Shown: one piece after another, positions 11,731 through 22,391 of the stretch
Layout of the letters: every line of letters begins with the position of its first letter
Numbering within the stretch: the first letter of the stretch is position 1
NCBI RefSeq assembly: GCF_000350225.1
Contig: NW_005179293.1
Span: forward strand, 1-64,000
Direction: 5' to 3'
DNA: 64,000 bases
Source of the DNA: Chondrus crispus
Lineage: Eukaryota; Rhodophyta; Florideophyceae; Gigartinales; Gigartinaceae
Notes under the pieces: generated by a model
Told to the model about the DNA's origin: nothing
The model's database searches: none
Seen by the model: only the letters and a program-made list of their open reading frames with translations
Translations under genes and position numbers: made by a program

Positions 11731-12247
11731 TCCCAGCTGTTCTCTTGACATCGTATGGATCAGCTCCCATTGTGGGCTGCAAGGCAACGACCAAGCCGAC
11801 AAGTTAGCGAATCTGGCGCTCCAATCCCTACTGTGCGAACAACTCACGGTCGCTGTCGAATTTCACGACGCCAAAGCGGCAATTCGTCGAGCAAGGAGGA
11901 GGGCCGCCAACTATGTTGACGCGCTCCCTGACAACATGCAAGGTAATTGGATGAGAAGAAAGGCGCGAGTCATCCTAAACCAGATGTATTCCGGTTGCTG
12001 TGCCCTATTCCAACCATTGAGGGCCATTCTTAAGCTAGGAAACAGAACCTGCCGGCTCTGTGACGCAGAAGACACACTCTCTCATTTTTTCACATGTGCC
12101 GCCCGCTCAGCACGGAGGAGAGCTCAATTTACAGACAGAGAAGAATGGAGAGCTAGAATACTTCGAAATCCGCTTCAGATACTGGGGTACTTAGTTGGGG
12201 AAGGAGAGCCCGAACTAAAAGGGGTTTCCGGGTTAGAGAGGAATTAA
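11666..12247 (+). pseudogene. LINE RNase H C-terminal part and Cys/His tail
   Basis: Shifted by one base from the RT frame. It holds the last RNase H block VWISSHCGLQGNDQADKLA, with the conserved SHCG and the catalytic Asp in NDQAD, then the terminal CRLCDAEDTLSHFFTC cluster (CxxC...H...C) typical of LINE C-termini. Not a separate gene: the first part of the domain is in the preceding frame and the ATG at 11666 is incidental. Confidence 0.75.
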
Positions 12248-12320
12248 CTCTAGCCCCTCACAAAACAAAACTGTTGTCTTAGTTGCAAGAAATTGCGTCC
12301 TCTCGGATAAAGCTAATGCT

Positions 12321-12757
12321 AATTGAAAGAATTGCCAGACGAGATGAAAGTCCCCTTTGTGCTAGTCGATAAATGATTTTTGTGCCGATGGCTCTGTTCA
12401 CTCAGAGTTTATTTCGGTACAGTACTTATAGACATGAGCAGCAGGGCAAAACCCACCTAAAACCTCCTAACTGCGAAAACATGTGACACTATCAGTGGGG
12501 CCATCAACAACGGTAAAGTAGATGGCTATACTAGCCAATAAGAAAGAGAACTAGCTCCACTACAACCACAAAGCTGGACTATTGTACACGTAATTGCAGC
12601 AGCGCGTAGTCGTACAAATCAGGAGTGCGTGAGATAAGTAATCTCACGTAACACAGTGAATTAGATACAAATTCACGAACATTAAGTCATGGTACGTGAA
12701 AAGTGACGTTACAAGCCGGGAGGTGACCATACTGATGTGAGGTCAACCATATCAACA
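12321..12757 (-). repeat. 3' LTR of the copia element
   Basis: 437 bp, collinear with 17092-17528 except for six substitutions. Confidence 0.9.
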
Positions 12758-12776
12758 CCTCCCTTTGATCGAGACA

Positions 12777-13601
12777 TCATTCCTGCTCAAGCGGTTTACG
12801 AACGCCAAGGCTTTCACGGTGAACCTCGAACTTCGCCAGGAGAAGAGGTTTTGTCAGAACGTCGGCCACTATATGTTCTGTCGGTAGGTAAACAAGTTTG
12901 ACGACACAGTTCTGCACTTTTTCTTTCACGAAGTTTCTTTTCACGGCTACGTGCTTGGTGTGGCGAACCCCAGAGTTTCCCCATCTGATGGTGATCTGGT
13001 TGTCTTTGTAGACAGTTTTGGGAGGAGTACGTGAGACGACATCACCGTCGGTGAACTCTTGGAGCAACTTTCGCATCCAAATAACTTCTTTGCAAGTTTC
13101 GCTTAGTGCGATGTGCTCTGCCTCTGTAGAGGAGAGAGCAGTACAGGTCTGCTTTCCGGATTTCCATACAACGCTGCTTCCTCCAACTTGAAGCAATATG
13201 CCAGATGTAGACTTCCTGTCCTTTCCGTCGCCAGCCCAGTCCGCGTCTGAGAATGCTTCCAGATCTTCTCCGGATTTTTCCAATCTCAGCGCAAAGTCGG
13301 CTTTTCAACTCAAGTGTCGCAGCACTCTTTTCACAGAAATCATGTTTGCGTTTGTTGGGCTGGCATTGTGCCTACTGAGTAAGTTGACGGCAACGGCAAT
13401 ATCTGGACGGGTTTTTGTTGATAAAAATAGGAGAGATAATACAATCTCCTGATACCGAGAGGCATCGGTTGGGGCCGAGGACTCGAGCGGATCGAGTTCA
13501 AGGCAAGCAGGGGTGGCCACTGGTTTGCACGAAGTCATTCCAAACCATTCTAAAGACTTGATTGCAGTAGTGGCTCTGAGAGAGCCAGGCCCCTCCCTCA
13601 T
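12777..13601 (-). pseudogene. Copia RNase H
   Basis: RT connection (LLSRHNASPTNANM) followed by RNase H: SDADWAGDGKDRKSTSG, CTALSSTEAEHIALSE and the C-terminal LPTEHIVADVLTKPL. The catalytic acidic residues in DADW and STEAE are present. A TGA at 13303-13305 interrupts the frame where the family usually has Gly. The terminal part ends 20 nt before the 3' LTR. Confidence 0.8.
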
Positions 13602-14925
13602 CCTGAATAAAAGTGACGCCCAGAAAACTGCTAAGTTTCCCCAAGTCTTTCATGTCGAGTAGCCCGGAGAGCTCCTTTTTCACCCTGCAGATCTCGGAGA
13701 GCACTCTTCCCATCAGAATGACGTCATCTACGTAGAGTAGGATCCACACCCCTCCACGTCGATACACACAGCTGTCGATCACGAGAGCGTGAAACCCCAG
13801 AGAGCTGACAACTTCACTCCACTTGTCATGCCAGAGGCGCGGTGCCTGCTTCAGTCCATATAGTTCTTTCCGGAGGCGAAGGGCTTGACCAGGCAACAGG
13901 TTGATTCCACAACCAGAAGGCGGTAGAATGAAAACCTCTTCATCAATTTCCCCGTGCAGAAAGGCCGTTCTTACGTCCATTTGGTATATGAAGTAGTTGC
14001 GCTTAACAGCAATGGCAAGCGATGTGCGCACAGTGCTGAAATCGACTACAGGAGCATAAGTCGACTCCACGTTTCCTTGCAGAAATCCTTTCACAACAAA
14101 TCGTGCCTTGTATCTACCGACAGACCCATCATTGAGCAGCTTCTCCTTGAACACAACTCTCGATCTGAGAGGCTTCGTGCCAGATGGTGACTGCTCTATG
14201 GACCAGGTGCAATGGTCCTTCAGCGATTTCATTTCGGAGTCCAATGCGTCCTTCCAGGAGGAAGCGTCTGGCAGAGACATGGCCTCTGAAATGGATGTAG
14301 GATCCTGATCAGCAGTTGCCAGTTGAGCACTTCCAGCGGAATAGAAGTCCGGACGACTGCGGTTGCGAGTGGGGTAACGAGCCGATTCTGTAGCGCCCGA
14401 AACTCCGGGCTCAGTTGCTTGCTGTTCCTGGACGTCTGTGCTATCTATGCGGATCGGAGTAGCTGGCTCATCTGAGCTTTCTCGCCCTCTGAAGTCGGAG
14501 GGCATTTCTGGAATATCTGTAAGCATGTCCTGTCCGGCTATGGTGGTAGGTACTTCTGTAGGCGTAGGAACAGACTCGATTTCTGTAGCAGATGTGATTG
14601 GAGCAACCGGGCATAAATTCCTATTTCGCACAGATACTGTCTTGTCCACGTTTCCATCTGCCGGGTACAATTCTTCCTCTGCTTCATCGTCCTGCACACC
14701 TCTCAAGTCTAGAAACGTGTTTTCCAGAATCTTCACGTGCCTAGTAAGCACTGGAGTTCGTCTCTCAGGTATCCAAACCTTGTACAAGCTGTTTTCGAAA
14801 CAGCCAACCATCACACCACATTCACTTTTGGCATCAAGTTTCTTCCCCCTTTCCTTGTGAACGAAGGTCCAAGCACTGCTGCCAAACACTCGAATGTGAT
14901 CAACTCTGCGTACCTTCCCAGTCAT
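13498..14925 (-). pseudogene. Copia integrase C-terminus and reverse transcriptase
   Basis: Continues the polyprotein after the lesions near 15.0 kb. It begins with the integrase C-terminal part (RVFGSSAWTFVHKERGK, LDAKSECGVMVGC, GYN-type region YKVWIPERRT), runs through a Ser/Thr-rich spacer, then the copia RT: APVVDFSTVRTSLAIAV, DVRTAFLHGEIDEEVF, LRKELYGLKQAPRLWHDKW and the catalytic YVDD (13734-13723). The catalytic residues are intact. Another frameshift near 13560 leads to the RNase H region. Confidence 0.85.
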
Positions 14926-14975
14926 CAGCTCGAAAGAAGTCTTGTTTCGCTGTCTTGGACATTAGAAGCGATTTC

Positions 14976-16895
14976 TTATGTCTGCCGCAAAGGAGATTGC
15001 TTCTGCCCAGAATTGCATAGATAGTTTAGCATGAACAGCATAGATTTGGCACACTCTATAAGAGTCCTATTGGTTCGCTCTGCCATCCCATTCTGCTGAG
15101 GGGAGTATGGAGGAAGCCTCATTCGCTCAATTCCCTGCAGCTCCAGATAGCTGTCGAGGGCTTGATATTCACCTCCACCATCACAATGCAGTACCTTTAT
15201 GACGCAGTCATAACGTCTCTCAAGCCAGACTTGATACTTCTTGAAATTTGATCGAACGTCGCTTTTCTTACATATGGGAACCACATTCACATATCCAGAG
15301 TATTCATCAATAAATGTCACGAAGTACTTTGACCCTCCGAGGGAGCTCACTGACATTGGCTTACAGACGTCGCTGTGAATCACTTCCCCTCGGCGTTCTG
15401 AACGAACGTGTTTGCTCCTTATGTGGAACTTGTGCTGTTTCCCTTGAACGCAATCTTCACAGTGCTCTTCATTTTTCTGCCGGCTACGAGACAAGTCCAG
15501 GCCTGTGACAGCCCCCTTCCTCTCTAGCTCCTTGATGCTAGGTATGTTAGCATGAGCCAGTCGATCGTGCCACAACTTCTCCGCTTCTTTATCAGCACTG
15601 TGCGGTGTCGCGGAGAACGCAGAGCTGTGGTTTGCAAGATTCAGTAGTAGTTGTTTACCAGAATATTGATCTGTTGAGGCAAGTTGGCAATCGGCTATAA
15701 ACACTCCACCGGTCAGGGTACCTTGCAAACGAACGATACCATCCTTCATGGCGTTGCACTTCCCATGGCCAAAGTAGAGCTGGAACTCTTCTCTGCACAG
15801 GGACGGGCAAGACAAGAGATTGGTATGTAGTTCAGGTACGAGCAGGACCTCTTGTAGGCACAGCTCGTTGATGTATGATTCTTCCTTGTGGCGAATAGTA
15901 GCATTGAGAACAAGTGTTCCAGACTCTTTCGCAAATACGGTCTTTCCGTCGCCTAGCAGGATTGGTCGTGGGGTAATGTTCTTCTTTCTTGTCAACCATT
16001 CCGCCTTGTGTACCATGTGATCTGATGCTCCAGAATCTATCACAAATTCTACACCTGTGCCCTTGAAGGTGCCTGCCATCATCATGACGGCATGATTTGC
16101 AAAGCTTGTGTGCTTCTTATCTGAATACCTGGACGTAGATTTATGGGAGCTGGAACAATTTCGGGCAAGATGGCCAACCTTGTTACGTGTGAAACAGCGA
16201 CGCCTTTCCGTTTTTGGCTTACGAGTTTGCGCAAACCTGCGACCATTTGAAGCTGTTAGTGCTACAGCACTTTCAGTAGTTAGCTTCAAAAATCCCTTTG
16301 GACTAGTGGAAGCCCATTGCTTCTCCTCGGACTCCTGCAGCAATTTCGCAGTGACAGTTTCCCATGATGGACTGTCAGCCCCTGATTGCAGGCTATAGAT
16401 GGCGTGCCCGTAAGAAGACTTATTCTTATCCCCAAACGATGCGAGAAGCATAGCCACCTGTAGGTCCTCGGCTACTGCACTCTCCATTCCTTCAAGGCGA
16501 TTAAAGACCTCTTCAAAACCGTCAAGGTAATCGCCCATAGGCTGGTTGCTGTAGGTCATTCGTGCAAGTTTCATCTGGAGCTGTACTTTAGTAGTGACGT
16601 TAGATATCGCATAGCGGTCGTGGAGACGACGCCACATCATGCAGGGATTCCCTTTCTGCGCTATGCACATGCGCAAGGGCTTGTCACCTAAGCCCTGAAT
16701 GATCATTGCCCTAGCCGTGGCAACAGCCTCGGCAGCACTTTCTTCTAGAGCCACCGCACCATTCCCTATCACGTCTGTCGTAACAACAGACCAAACTTTC
16801 TTGGCTTCTAGCGCGGCCTGAGTCCTAGTAGTCCACAACAGGAAATCTTCCCCTGATTTCCCATAGAACTTGTAAATGCGCTTGCTGTCTTCCAT
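14976..16895 (-). pseudogene. Copia Gag-protease-integrase
   Basis: The likely start is the ATG at 16895 (MEDSKRIYKFYG), about 200 nt after the 5' LTR; the ORF is open 38 codons farther upstream. Gag contains a capsid region (MWRRLHDRYAISN, QVAMLLASFGDKNKSSYGH) and a zinc knuckle whose second Cys is Arg (CFTRNKVGHLARNC). Protease: FVIDSGASDHM. Integrase: zinc-binding LAHAN and CEDCVQGKQH, then the catalytic core with HSDVC, LHCDGGGEY and QQNGMAERTNRTL. A frameshift near 15035 and a TAA near 14967 separate it from the rest of the polyprotein. Confidence 0.85.
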
Positions 16896-17091
16896 TGTGA
16901 GATATTTGAACCAAAAACGTGGCTCTACCCAGATCAAGTCACAAATAAAGAAGCGACGCGAAACAATGCGGAGCGGCGAGCCGTTACCTGTTAGAGAAAC
17001 GACGCACAAAGGTGTGCAGCGAAGTGCCGTTCCCTGTTAAAGAAACGACGCACGAACAGTGGTTTCAGCGATTCTTCTGGGCACCAAAACG

Positions 17092-17528
17092 AATTGAAAG
17101 AATTGCCAGACGAGATGAAAGTCCCCTTTGTGCTAGTCGATAAATGATTTTTGTACCGATGGCTCTGTTCACTCAGAGTTTATTTCGGTACAGTACTTAT
17201 AGACATGAGCAGCAGGGCAAAACCCACCTAAAACCTGCTAACTGCGAAAACATGTGGCACTATCAGTGGGGCCACCAACAACGGTAAAGTAGATGGCTAT
17301 ACTAGCCAATAAGAAAGAGAACTAGCTCCACTACAACCATAAAACTGGACTATTGTACACGTAATTGCAGCAGCGCGTAGTCGTACAAATCAGGAGTGCG
17401 TGAGATAAGTAATCTCACGTAACACAGTGAATTAGATACAAATTCACGAACATTAAGTCATGGTACGTGAAAAGTGACGTTACAAGCCGGGAGGTGACCA
17501 TACTGATGTGAGGTCAACCATATCAACA
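17092..17528 (-). repeat. 5' LTR of the copia element
   Basis: 437 bp. Transcription would run toward lower coordinates into the gag gene. Confidence 0.9.
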
Positions 17529-17597
17529 ATGCTGATGTTTATTCTTTCTCACCCTTTTTCTTCTGGAGCTCTAAGCTATACTTCGAGCTACCTTATA

Positions 17598-18146
17598 CAA
17601 GTATGGGGTACCCAAAACTGAACAGTCACCCCAAAAGTTGAAGAAGCGAAAAATCTGCCTTTTTAATTCCAAAATCAAGATTGAGCACCAGAAATGGACA
17701 TATCTCCTGACTTCAGGTCCAACAAATGGCATAAACGCGTTTTGAAAAATCAAATCAAATCTGACCACGAGCTTTGCCGCCCAAAGGTCGATTGGATACC
17801 ATACTTTCAAGTTCATCTCAGCACTGAAGCAATGAAGTCGTTCGTGGCAGATAGAATTTGAGATATAACTTTTTTTGACTTTTTTTTGATACTTACTTCG
17901 CGTTGACCAATAAAACTGTTGTTCAAGTTTCGAGTGACATTGGGGTCGGGATCGACGACGCTAGCGCTCCCACGTGTTCGGGAATTCTACGTCTACTACT
18001 ATCCACCATTAAAAAAAGCCACCCCGACCTGGACGGTCAAGGCCATCAGCTTTCTAATGGAAAAAAACCCGACTGAATCGGACAATTTTAAATTTACTTA
18101 TGGCCTGCCATCTCAGTTCTGTTCAACTTTAGTGGACCGGTACTTG
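17598..18146. mobile_element. 549-bp MITE with imperfect terminal repeats
   Basis: Ends CAAGTA...TACTTG, with further matching to about 28 bp (AAAACTGAACAG against AAAGTTGAACAG). It is flanked by TA (17596-17597 and 18147-18148). The X2 LTR lacks it, which confirms the insertion. It encodes no transposase, so it is non-autonomous, probably Tc1/mariner-related from its TA target. Confidence 0.7.
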
Positions 18147-18381
18147 TACGTAAATCAAGGGTACGTTACTCATGGGCTAGAAAGAAGAGTAGATAATTCC
18201 CCTTTTTGGATTACAGTACCCTATGATGCGAATAGACAGTCCCTTAAATCAAAGTACATGCAGAGAAGAGAATTCCCATAATCTCACTAGGCATACCAGC
18301 AAATCAGGCACGTCATAGGTCAACCACATCTTAGTGATTTCTACTTCAGGTATCCTTGGTCAGCGACATTGACAACGGTTA

Positions 18382-18805
18382 CATCTGAGATTTTTTCTGG
18401 ATGGCCGGGCGCAGAGGCACGCTACCATCTCAACTCGGGAGCCCTTCTTCGGTTGAACTTGGGGAGAAGCACGATAGCCGTCCAGCTTCACCTCGCCCAA
18501 CAAAGTTGTACGGTACCTTCAAGGTAGACGACTTCTTCGTGGAAAAAAAAACACCAAGGAAACAAAAGTCGATTTCCAGCCTGACACAATGCTGCATCCA
18601 AGCAAGGTCTGAGGACAACTGCCCAGCTGGTATTCATGATGCATTATGTTGAACAAAGTGGTCAGCTGGACGTCATGTCGCATGTGACCCAGAAAAAAAA
18701 TCACAGAGACAGGGTCTTATTCTTCCATTCTGTTTCTAAAGTCCGGCCAACAACAGGGGACGGGAAAAAATTCTGCAGCTCCACGTGGAAAATCTCATGG
18801 CCACG
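18382..18805. other. Intergenic region downstream of the hydroxylase gene
   Basis: Contains an ORF at 18401-18652 on the plus strand (starting MAGRRGTLPSQLGSPS) with no recognisable domain and no promoter evidence. I do not call it a gene. Confidence 0.4.
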
Positions 18806-19690
18806 CTACCCAGAATGTGCGCTGCACTCCTCACGCCTGCTGTCGTTCAACTTTCTGTCACCATCCAGCGCCATCTCGCTTGTGATCTTCTTGACTCTCT
18901 CCACATCTTTAAACCCCAACCATCGCCTTATCGCCTTGATGGGAGGGCCACCAGTGCACGCGGTCCCCATCATGGGGTCTAACACACTGGGTGCGCCAAC
19001 ACCGTCTGCAAATGAGCAGTTGTAAAACCTGTGGTGCATGGCGTGAACCTTCGTATCCAGAGCTGCGATGCCCTCGAAAAAGTTGTATCCTGAATGTTCG
19101 TAGAGCCCGCCAAATGCGCCAACCGGGAGAATTGCGATGCATGTAGCCGTGTTGCAGAGATTGTACTTTGACAGAACAGACAACGGCACGAGATACGGCA
19201 CCACTATTTCCAGAAGGAAATCAGGACCGGACATGTACATGGCTGAGAGAGCCGAATGTGTCACAGAGGAGTGATGGAGTGCATGGTTGAGCGAGCGGAA
19301 GCCCCATGACGAGTGTAAGATGAAGCGGTGGGACAAGTAGAATGGAACTTCGTGAAGGAGGGGGGCGAGCGCAACGAAGGCAAGGACAGAAGGGAGAGTA
19401 CTGGGCGATGGTGAGTAGATGGTTGTGTAGGTGATGCCGAGATGAGTTGCGAGGAGCATGCTTGGGAGAAGGATGAAGAATTGGTTCAAGAGTACACGCG
19501 CCATCATTTGGTGGTAAGAAGGGGATTTGGGGAGGGAGTGATACTTTTTGTAAGGCCGTAGCGTGGGAAATCGCGTGTCGAGAAGGTGGAAGACGAATGA
19601 GGAGAGGTGGTACGATGTCATGAAGATAAGGAACGACGCTAGGTTTGGATTTTGATGCGCGAAGTGCGCAAAGGCATGGGCGAGAGACAT
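18806..19690 (-). CDS. Fatty acid hydroxylase / sterol desaturase family protein, 294 aa
   Basis: Integral-membrane di-iron enzyme of the fatty-acid-hydroxylase superfamily, which hydroxylates or desaturates sterols, sphingolipids or other lipids, normally in the endoplasmic reticulum. The His boxes are present: HRFILH (121-126), HALHH (136-140), a single His in YEHSG (199) and HAMHH (216-220), interleaved with hydrophobic stretches near 18-36, 64-82, 98-118 and 158-195. The length fits the family (about 250-330 aa). Starts at the ATG at 19690 and has no visible intron. An inverted CCAAT (ATTGG on the minus strand) lies about 165 nt upstream; a clear TATA box was not seen. The substrate cannot be told from sequence. 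It looks intact and is the first host gene outside the nested transposon block. Confidence 0.85.
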   Translation of the reverse strand: MSLAHAFAHFAHQNPNLASFLIFMTSYHLSSFVFHLLDTRFPTLRPYKKYHSLPKSPSYHQMMARVLLNQFFILLPSMLLATHLGITYTTIYSPSPSTLPSVLAFVALAPLLHEVPFYLSHRFILHSSWGFRSLNHALHHSSVTHSALSAMYMSGPDFLLEIVVPYLVPLSVLSKYNLCNTATCIAILPVGAFGGLYEHSGYNFFEGIAALDTKVHAMHHRFYNCSFADGVGAPSVLDPMMGTACTGGPPIKAIRRWLGFKDVERVKKITSEMALDGDRKLNDSRREECSAHSG

Positions 19691-21520
19691 GGTTGAGGTG
19701 TTGCAGTTGCAACGGCAAAGCGGAATTGAGGGCGGTGAGGTGAAGAAGAACTTTCAAACGAATTGGGAAAGGACGAGTAGCCTTTATCATGTTTTCGGTG
19801 GGCATCATGATGGTAGTTGCGTGCATTCACACGAGTGAACGAGGGGAGAGCCAATGGGGTTGGAAACAATGGAAGATTGGGTGCGGTCGAGGAGACCGCG
19901 GCGTCGCAAGACATGATAGAGGGTACCAGCGCTACGTAACTTGCGACATGCAAAAGATGTGTCTAGATTGGCGATGTCGTGTGGATGTTTCTAGGGCGGA
20001 GGCGCTCGCTACAGCCAACGAAATATGACGTATGGCACTGGCTTCAGAAGCTTTTGATTGTTTGTCGCTGAGTTGTCCACCAAAGCTTCCCTGCAGCACT
20101 TTCGGAGGTTCGAATGCAGTACTGTAGCGATGGGTTTCGGGATGAGATACGCATGGCAGGCAACTCTTGCAACACATTTGATACCCACCACAGCCTCTGA
20201 TCTTCCCCAGCCAATTCCACTCACGAAGAAGCGCCTGCGATAAAAACAGTTTGGATGGATACATTCACTATGCTGGTGTACCTTCAAGGCCTCCCCTCCT
20301 CGTCTATCCAGCGCATGCCGTTCTACCTCTTTCTCGTGCACCCGCTCAGTCTCGGAGAAACAACGCATGACTTGTTGTCTGCTTGCTACTGTGGAAGTTG
20401 GCATCACTATATACTGAAATCCTCTCACATACAGATATATCATGTTCGTCTTCTCTATGCCTGCATACTCGCCTTTCAAGTTAAGGTTCTGCGATAAAGA
20501 TTGTTTCTGAGCTGGCGAGACGGACGTTGGGATTGTGCTGAGCGTCTCGTCAGCCGTAAATTTTTGAAACCGGATCCACGTCATTAGCCGAAATCCTTCC
20601 AGAAATAAAAATAGACTCTCCTTGCTGTCCATATTTATTCATAGTAGCACACGTCCTTGATTCTGTCATGGGGAACAAACCTTCTTTCGCTGGCGCTTTC
20701 CGCCCACTCTCGGTCCCCTGTACGAGCGATGTCACTCGCACAGGGCACTGTCGACAGTCTCCCCTATTCTGTGGTAGTATTGAAGCTATTCACGACACCA
20801 GCCGTCGTCAGTAGACCACAAATACGGCCCTCTGCAAGCATCAAGTATCGTGAGGTATATCTGTTGGCCACCTCGTGAACGTAAACGTTGATTTCGACGA
20901 TAACAGGCAGCATGCATTGTCGGAAATCGTCAGGTTGTTGTAACGCTGGCGTGTCTTCAAAGGAGGCGGAACTGGCTGTTGTATTGAGGGGTGTTTTGCA
21001 AGCATCATATCATAAGTAGTCTTAAAAGGGTGAAGAACCTAGCAAAATTACATGGGCAGTGGGGAATGTCACTTTCTGCCGACGGATACCACGGCTATCC
21101 TGAAAATCAATTCGTTAATGCGAAGCACGAGACGAACTCAAAAAAGTAGAACCACATGTGTCGACTGTTATAGGATTCTTGGCAATGACAGTTAACGCGG
21201 AGGTGGACGTATAGCCATCACAATGTACCGACTCTTTTTTCTCCTATCAATATCCTCTTGAGAAATTGTCAGATAATAGGGTGTAGGGGTGAGTGCTTAC
21301 TTGACCATTGAACGATCCGAAATTACAAGTTACTTTGCGTACTGCATCGGCACCATTCGCATCTGGACATCTTGCATTTCAGAAGGGCGTCTATCTCTGA
21401 GGAATAAAAGAATATATGGGAAATCAGAAAAGAGCGCCTTTAGAAAAGAAGCATATGACATGTTATGTACGAACATAACCTTTAAGTGGAGTTGGAAAAG
21501 GATAACCAGGTACATCTAGA
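19691..21520. other. Intergenic region with one doubtful ORF
   Basis: Upstream region of the hydroxylase gene and downstream region of the zinc-finger gene. A 207-codon ATG ORF on the minus strand (20632-20009) has no recognisable domain or repeat and may be chance; a short hydrophobic stretch near residues 74-84 is its only feature. Nothing else is supported. Confidence 0.4.
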
Positions 21521-22285
21521 CTACTCATTCGTCCTGGTCGTGAAGTCAGCAGGACTTGTTTTCTTCTTGTTATGAGTGCTACGGACATGCTTTCGAATGC
21601 TATCACGGTTTCTATACGTTTTCGTGCAATAGTTGCACTTAAAGGTACATCCTTTGTCATGTACTTTTGTACGATGAGACATCAGTTTCTTTTTCTCCTT
21701 GAAAATATCACCGCATTTAGTGCAGGGAAACTTCGCTGTTTTCTCATGAAACTGTCGAACATGGGTCATAAGATCGTCTGGTCGCATGAAAGTATTGCCA
21801 CACGTTGGACATCTGTATACTTGGCCTGGTTTATGGTCCCTATCCTCGTGGTTTTGGAGACCTTCGAGGGTTTGAAATTTCAAGCTGCATGCTGAACAGG
21901 GTAACTTCGCCCTTTGTTCATGAATGTCTCGAACATGCCGAGTTAGTGAGCGTTCTTCTGTGTATGACTTATCACACATACTGCATTCATGTCTCTTAAT
22001 AACTTGCGTCTCGGCGTGAGCGCCAGGTGGAGTACCACGCATTCGACCGATTCGTCCGCTGGAATTTGAGAGACTAGGCGCAGCCTGAACTGAGCTCAAT
22101 CCGCCGTGAATGGGATTTGTCAATGCCACTACACTTTCGCTCTGCCCAAACTGTTCGCAGTAAAGCTGTGTCATGCAGTGTACCTGTAGCTCATTCAGGG
22201 TTCTAAAGAGCTTCCCGCACCTCCAGCAGTCATGACTAGAAGGTCCTGCTCCTCCGCCTTCATGGCTGTAGCTATATCCAGACAT
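21521..22285 (-). CDS. C2HC-plus-C2H2 zinc-finger protein, 254 aa
   Basis: Probable nuclear DNA-binding protein. At the N-terminus an atypical finger, DCWRCGKLF...H...YC, uses Cys20, Cys23, His36 and Cys43 (C-x2-C-x12-H-x6-C). A linker follows with GGLSSVQAAPSLS and PPGAHAETQ. Five classical fingers come next, with first Cys at 101, 130, 159, 188 and 217: a strict 29-residue period, each C-x2-C-x12-H-x4-H. The linkers are not TGEKP, unlike vertebrate arrays. The start is the ATG at 22285. TATAAAT lies about 100 nt upstream. The same N-terminal finger and linker motifs appear at 30090-30935, and the finger alone at 28987-29208, so this is a local gene family. Targets are unknown. Confidence 0.85.
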   Translation of the reverse strand: MSGYSYSHEGGGAGPSSHDCWRCGKLFRTLNELQVHCMTQLYCEQFGQSESVVALTNPIHGGLSSVQAAPSLSNSSGRIGRMRGTPPGAHAETQVIKRHECSMCDKSYTEERSLTRHVRDIHEQRAKLPCSACSLKFQTLEGLQNHEDRDHKPGQVYRCPTCGNTFMRPDDLMTHVRQFHEKTAKFPCTKCGDIFKEKKKLMSHRTKVHDKGCTFKCNYCTKTYRNRDSIRKHVRSTHNKKKTSPADFTTRTNE

Positions 22286-22384
22286 GTTGTGAGAATGTGT
22301 TGGTTTTTGTTAGAAGCGATAGGATAGTTCTCTTTCACACGGTAAGGCTCTAGTCTTTGATCAGGGATCGTGAAAGGCTCAGCC

Positions 22385-22391
22385 ATTTATA
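22385..22391 (-). promoter_or_regulatory. TATA box of the zinc-finger gene at 22285
   Basis: TATAAAT on the minus strand, 100-106 nt upstream of the ATG. Confidence 0.5.

Larger units (their letters stand above)
7857..12272 (+). mobile_element. LINE with endonuclease, RT and RNase H
   Basis: A non-LTR retrotransposon of about 4.4 kb, bounded by a 4-bp repeat GTTG (7853-7856 and 12273-12276) and ending in an A-rich tail (CAAAACAAAA). The uninterrupted X2 LTR shows the pre-insertion sequence. Domain order is AP endonuclease, reverse transcriptase, RNase H, then a Cys/His segment. An RNase H domain points to an I-like or related clade rather than L1. In-frame stops and a frameshift make it inactive. 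Confidence 0.8.
12321..17528 (-). mobile_element. Full-length Ty1/copia retrotransposon (5.2 kb)
   Basis: Two 437-bp LTRs (12321-12757 and 17092-17528) differ at six positions by eye (about 98.6% identity), and the element is bounded by TSD ATGCT (12316-12320 and 17529-17533). On the minus strand the LTR starts TGTTG. A purine tract AAAGGGAGG (12758-12766) abuts the 3' LTR, and a possible primer site TTTTGGTGCCCAGAAG follows the 5' LTR. Domain order is Gag, protease, integrase, RT, RNase H: the copia order. Few lesions, so the insertion is recent. Confidence 0.9.
7590..18368 (+). mobile_element. Solo LTR X1 (595 bp net), split by three later insertions
   Basis: Four pieces (7590-7856, 12277-12320, 17534-17597, 18149-18368) together match solo LTR X2 at 59260-59852 end to end, starting TG and ending CA. 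The net length is 595 bp against 593 bp for X2. TSD TTGAC occurs at 7585-7589 and 18369-18373. The gaps are exactly filled by a LINE, a copia element and a MITE, each with its own TSD. No internal coding region of the parent retrotransposon remains, so it is a product of LTR-LTR recombination. Confidence 0.85.
5245..18381 (-). mobile_element. Pogo-like DNA transposon, split by a nested solo LTR
   Basis: The left terminal inverted repeat (5245-5269, beginning with TA) and the right one match at 22 of 25 positions, including the shared core AACCTAATCACCAA. The right repeat is cut in two by solo LTR X1: its inner part is 7573-7589 and its outer part is 18374-18381. Both ends border TA, as expected for Tc1/mariner/pogo integration. 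Without the nested insert the element is about 2.35 kb and holds one transposase pseudogene. Element boundaries are seen directly; the superfamily comes from the transposase motifs. Confidence 0.75.

Noticed and set aside
17919..18281. 120-codon ORF in the MITE
   Set aside because: It runs from inside the MITE across its right border into the LTR, so it cannot be a real gene.
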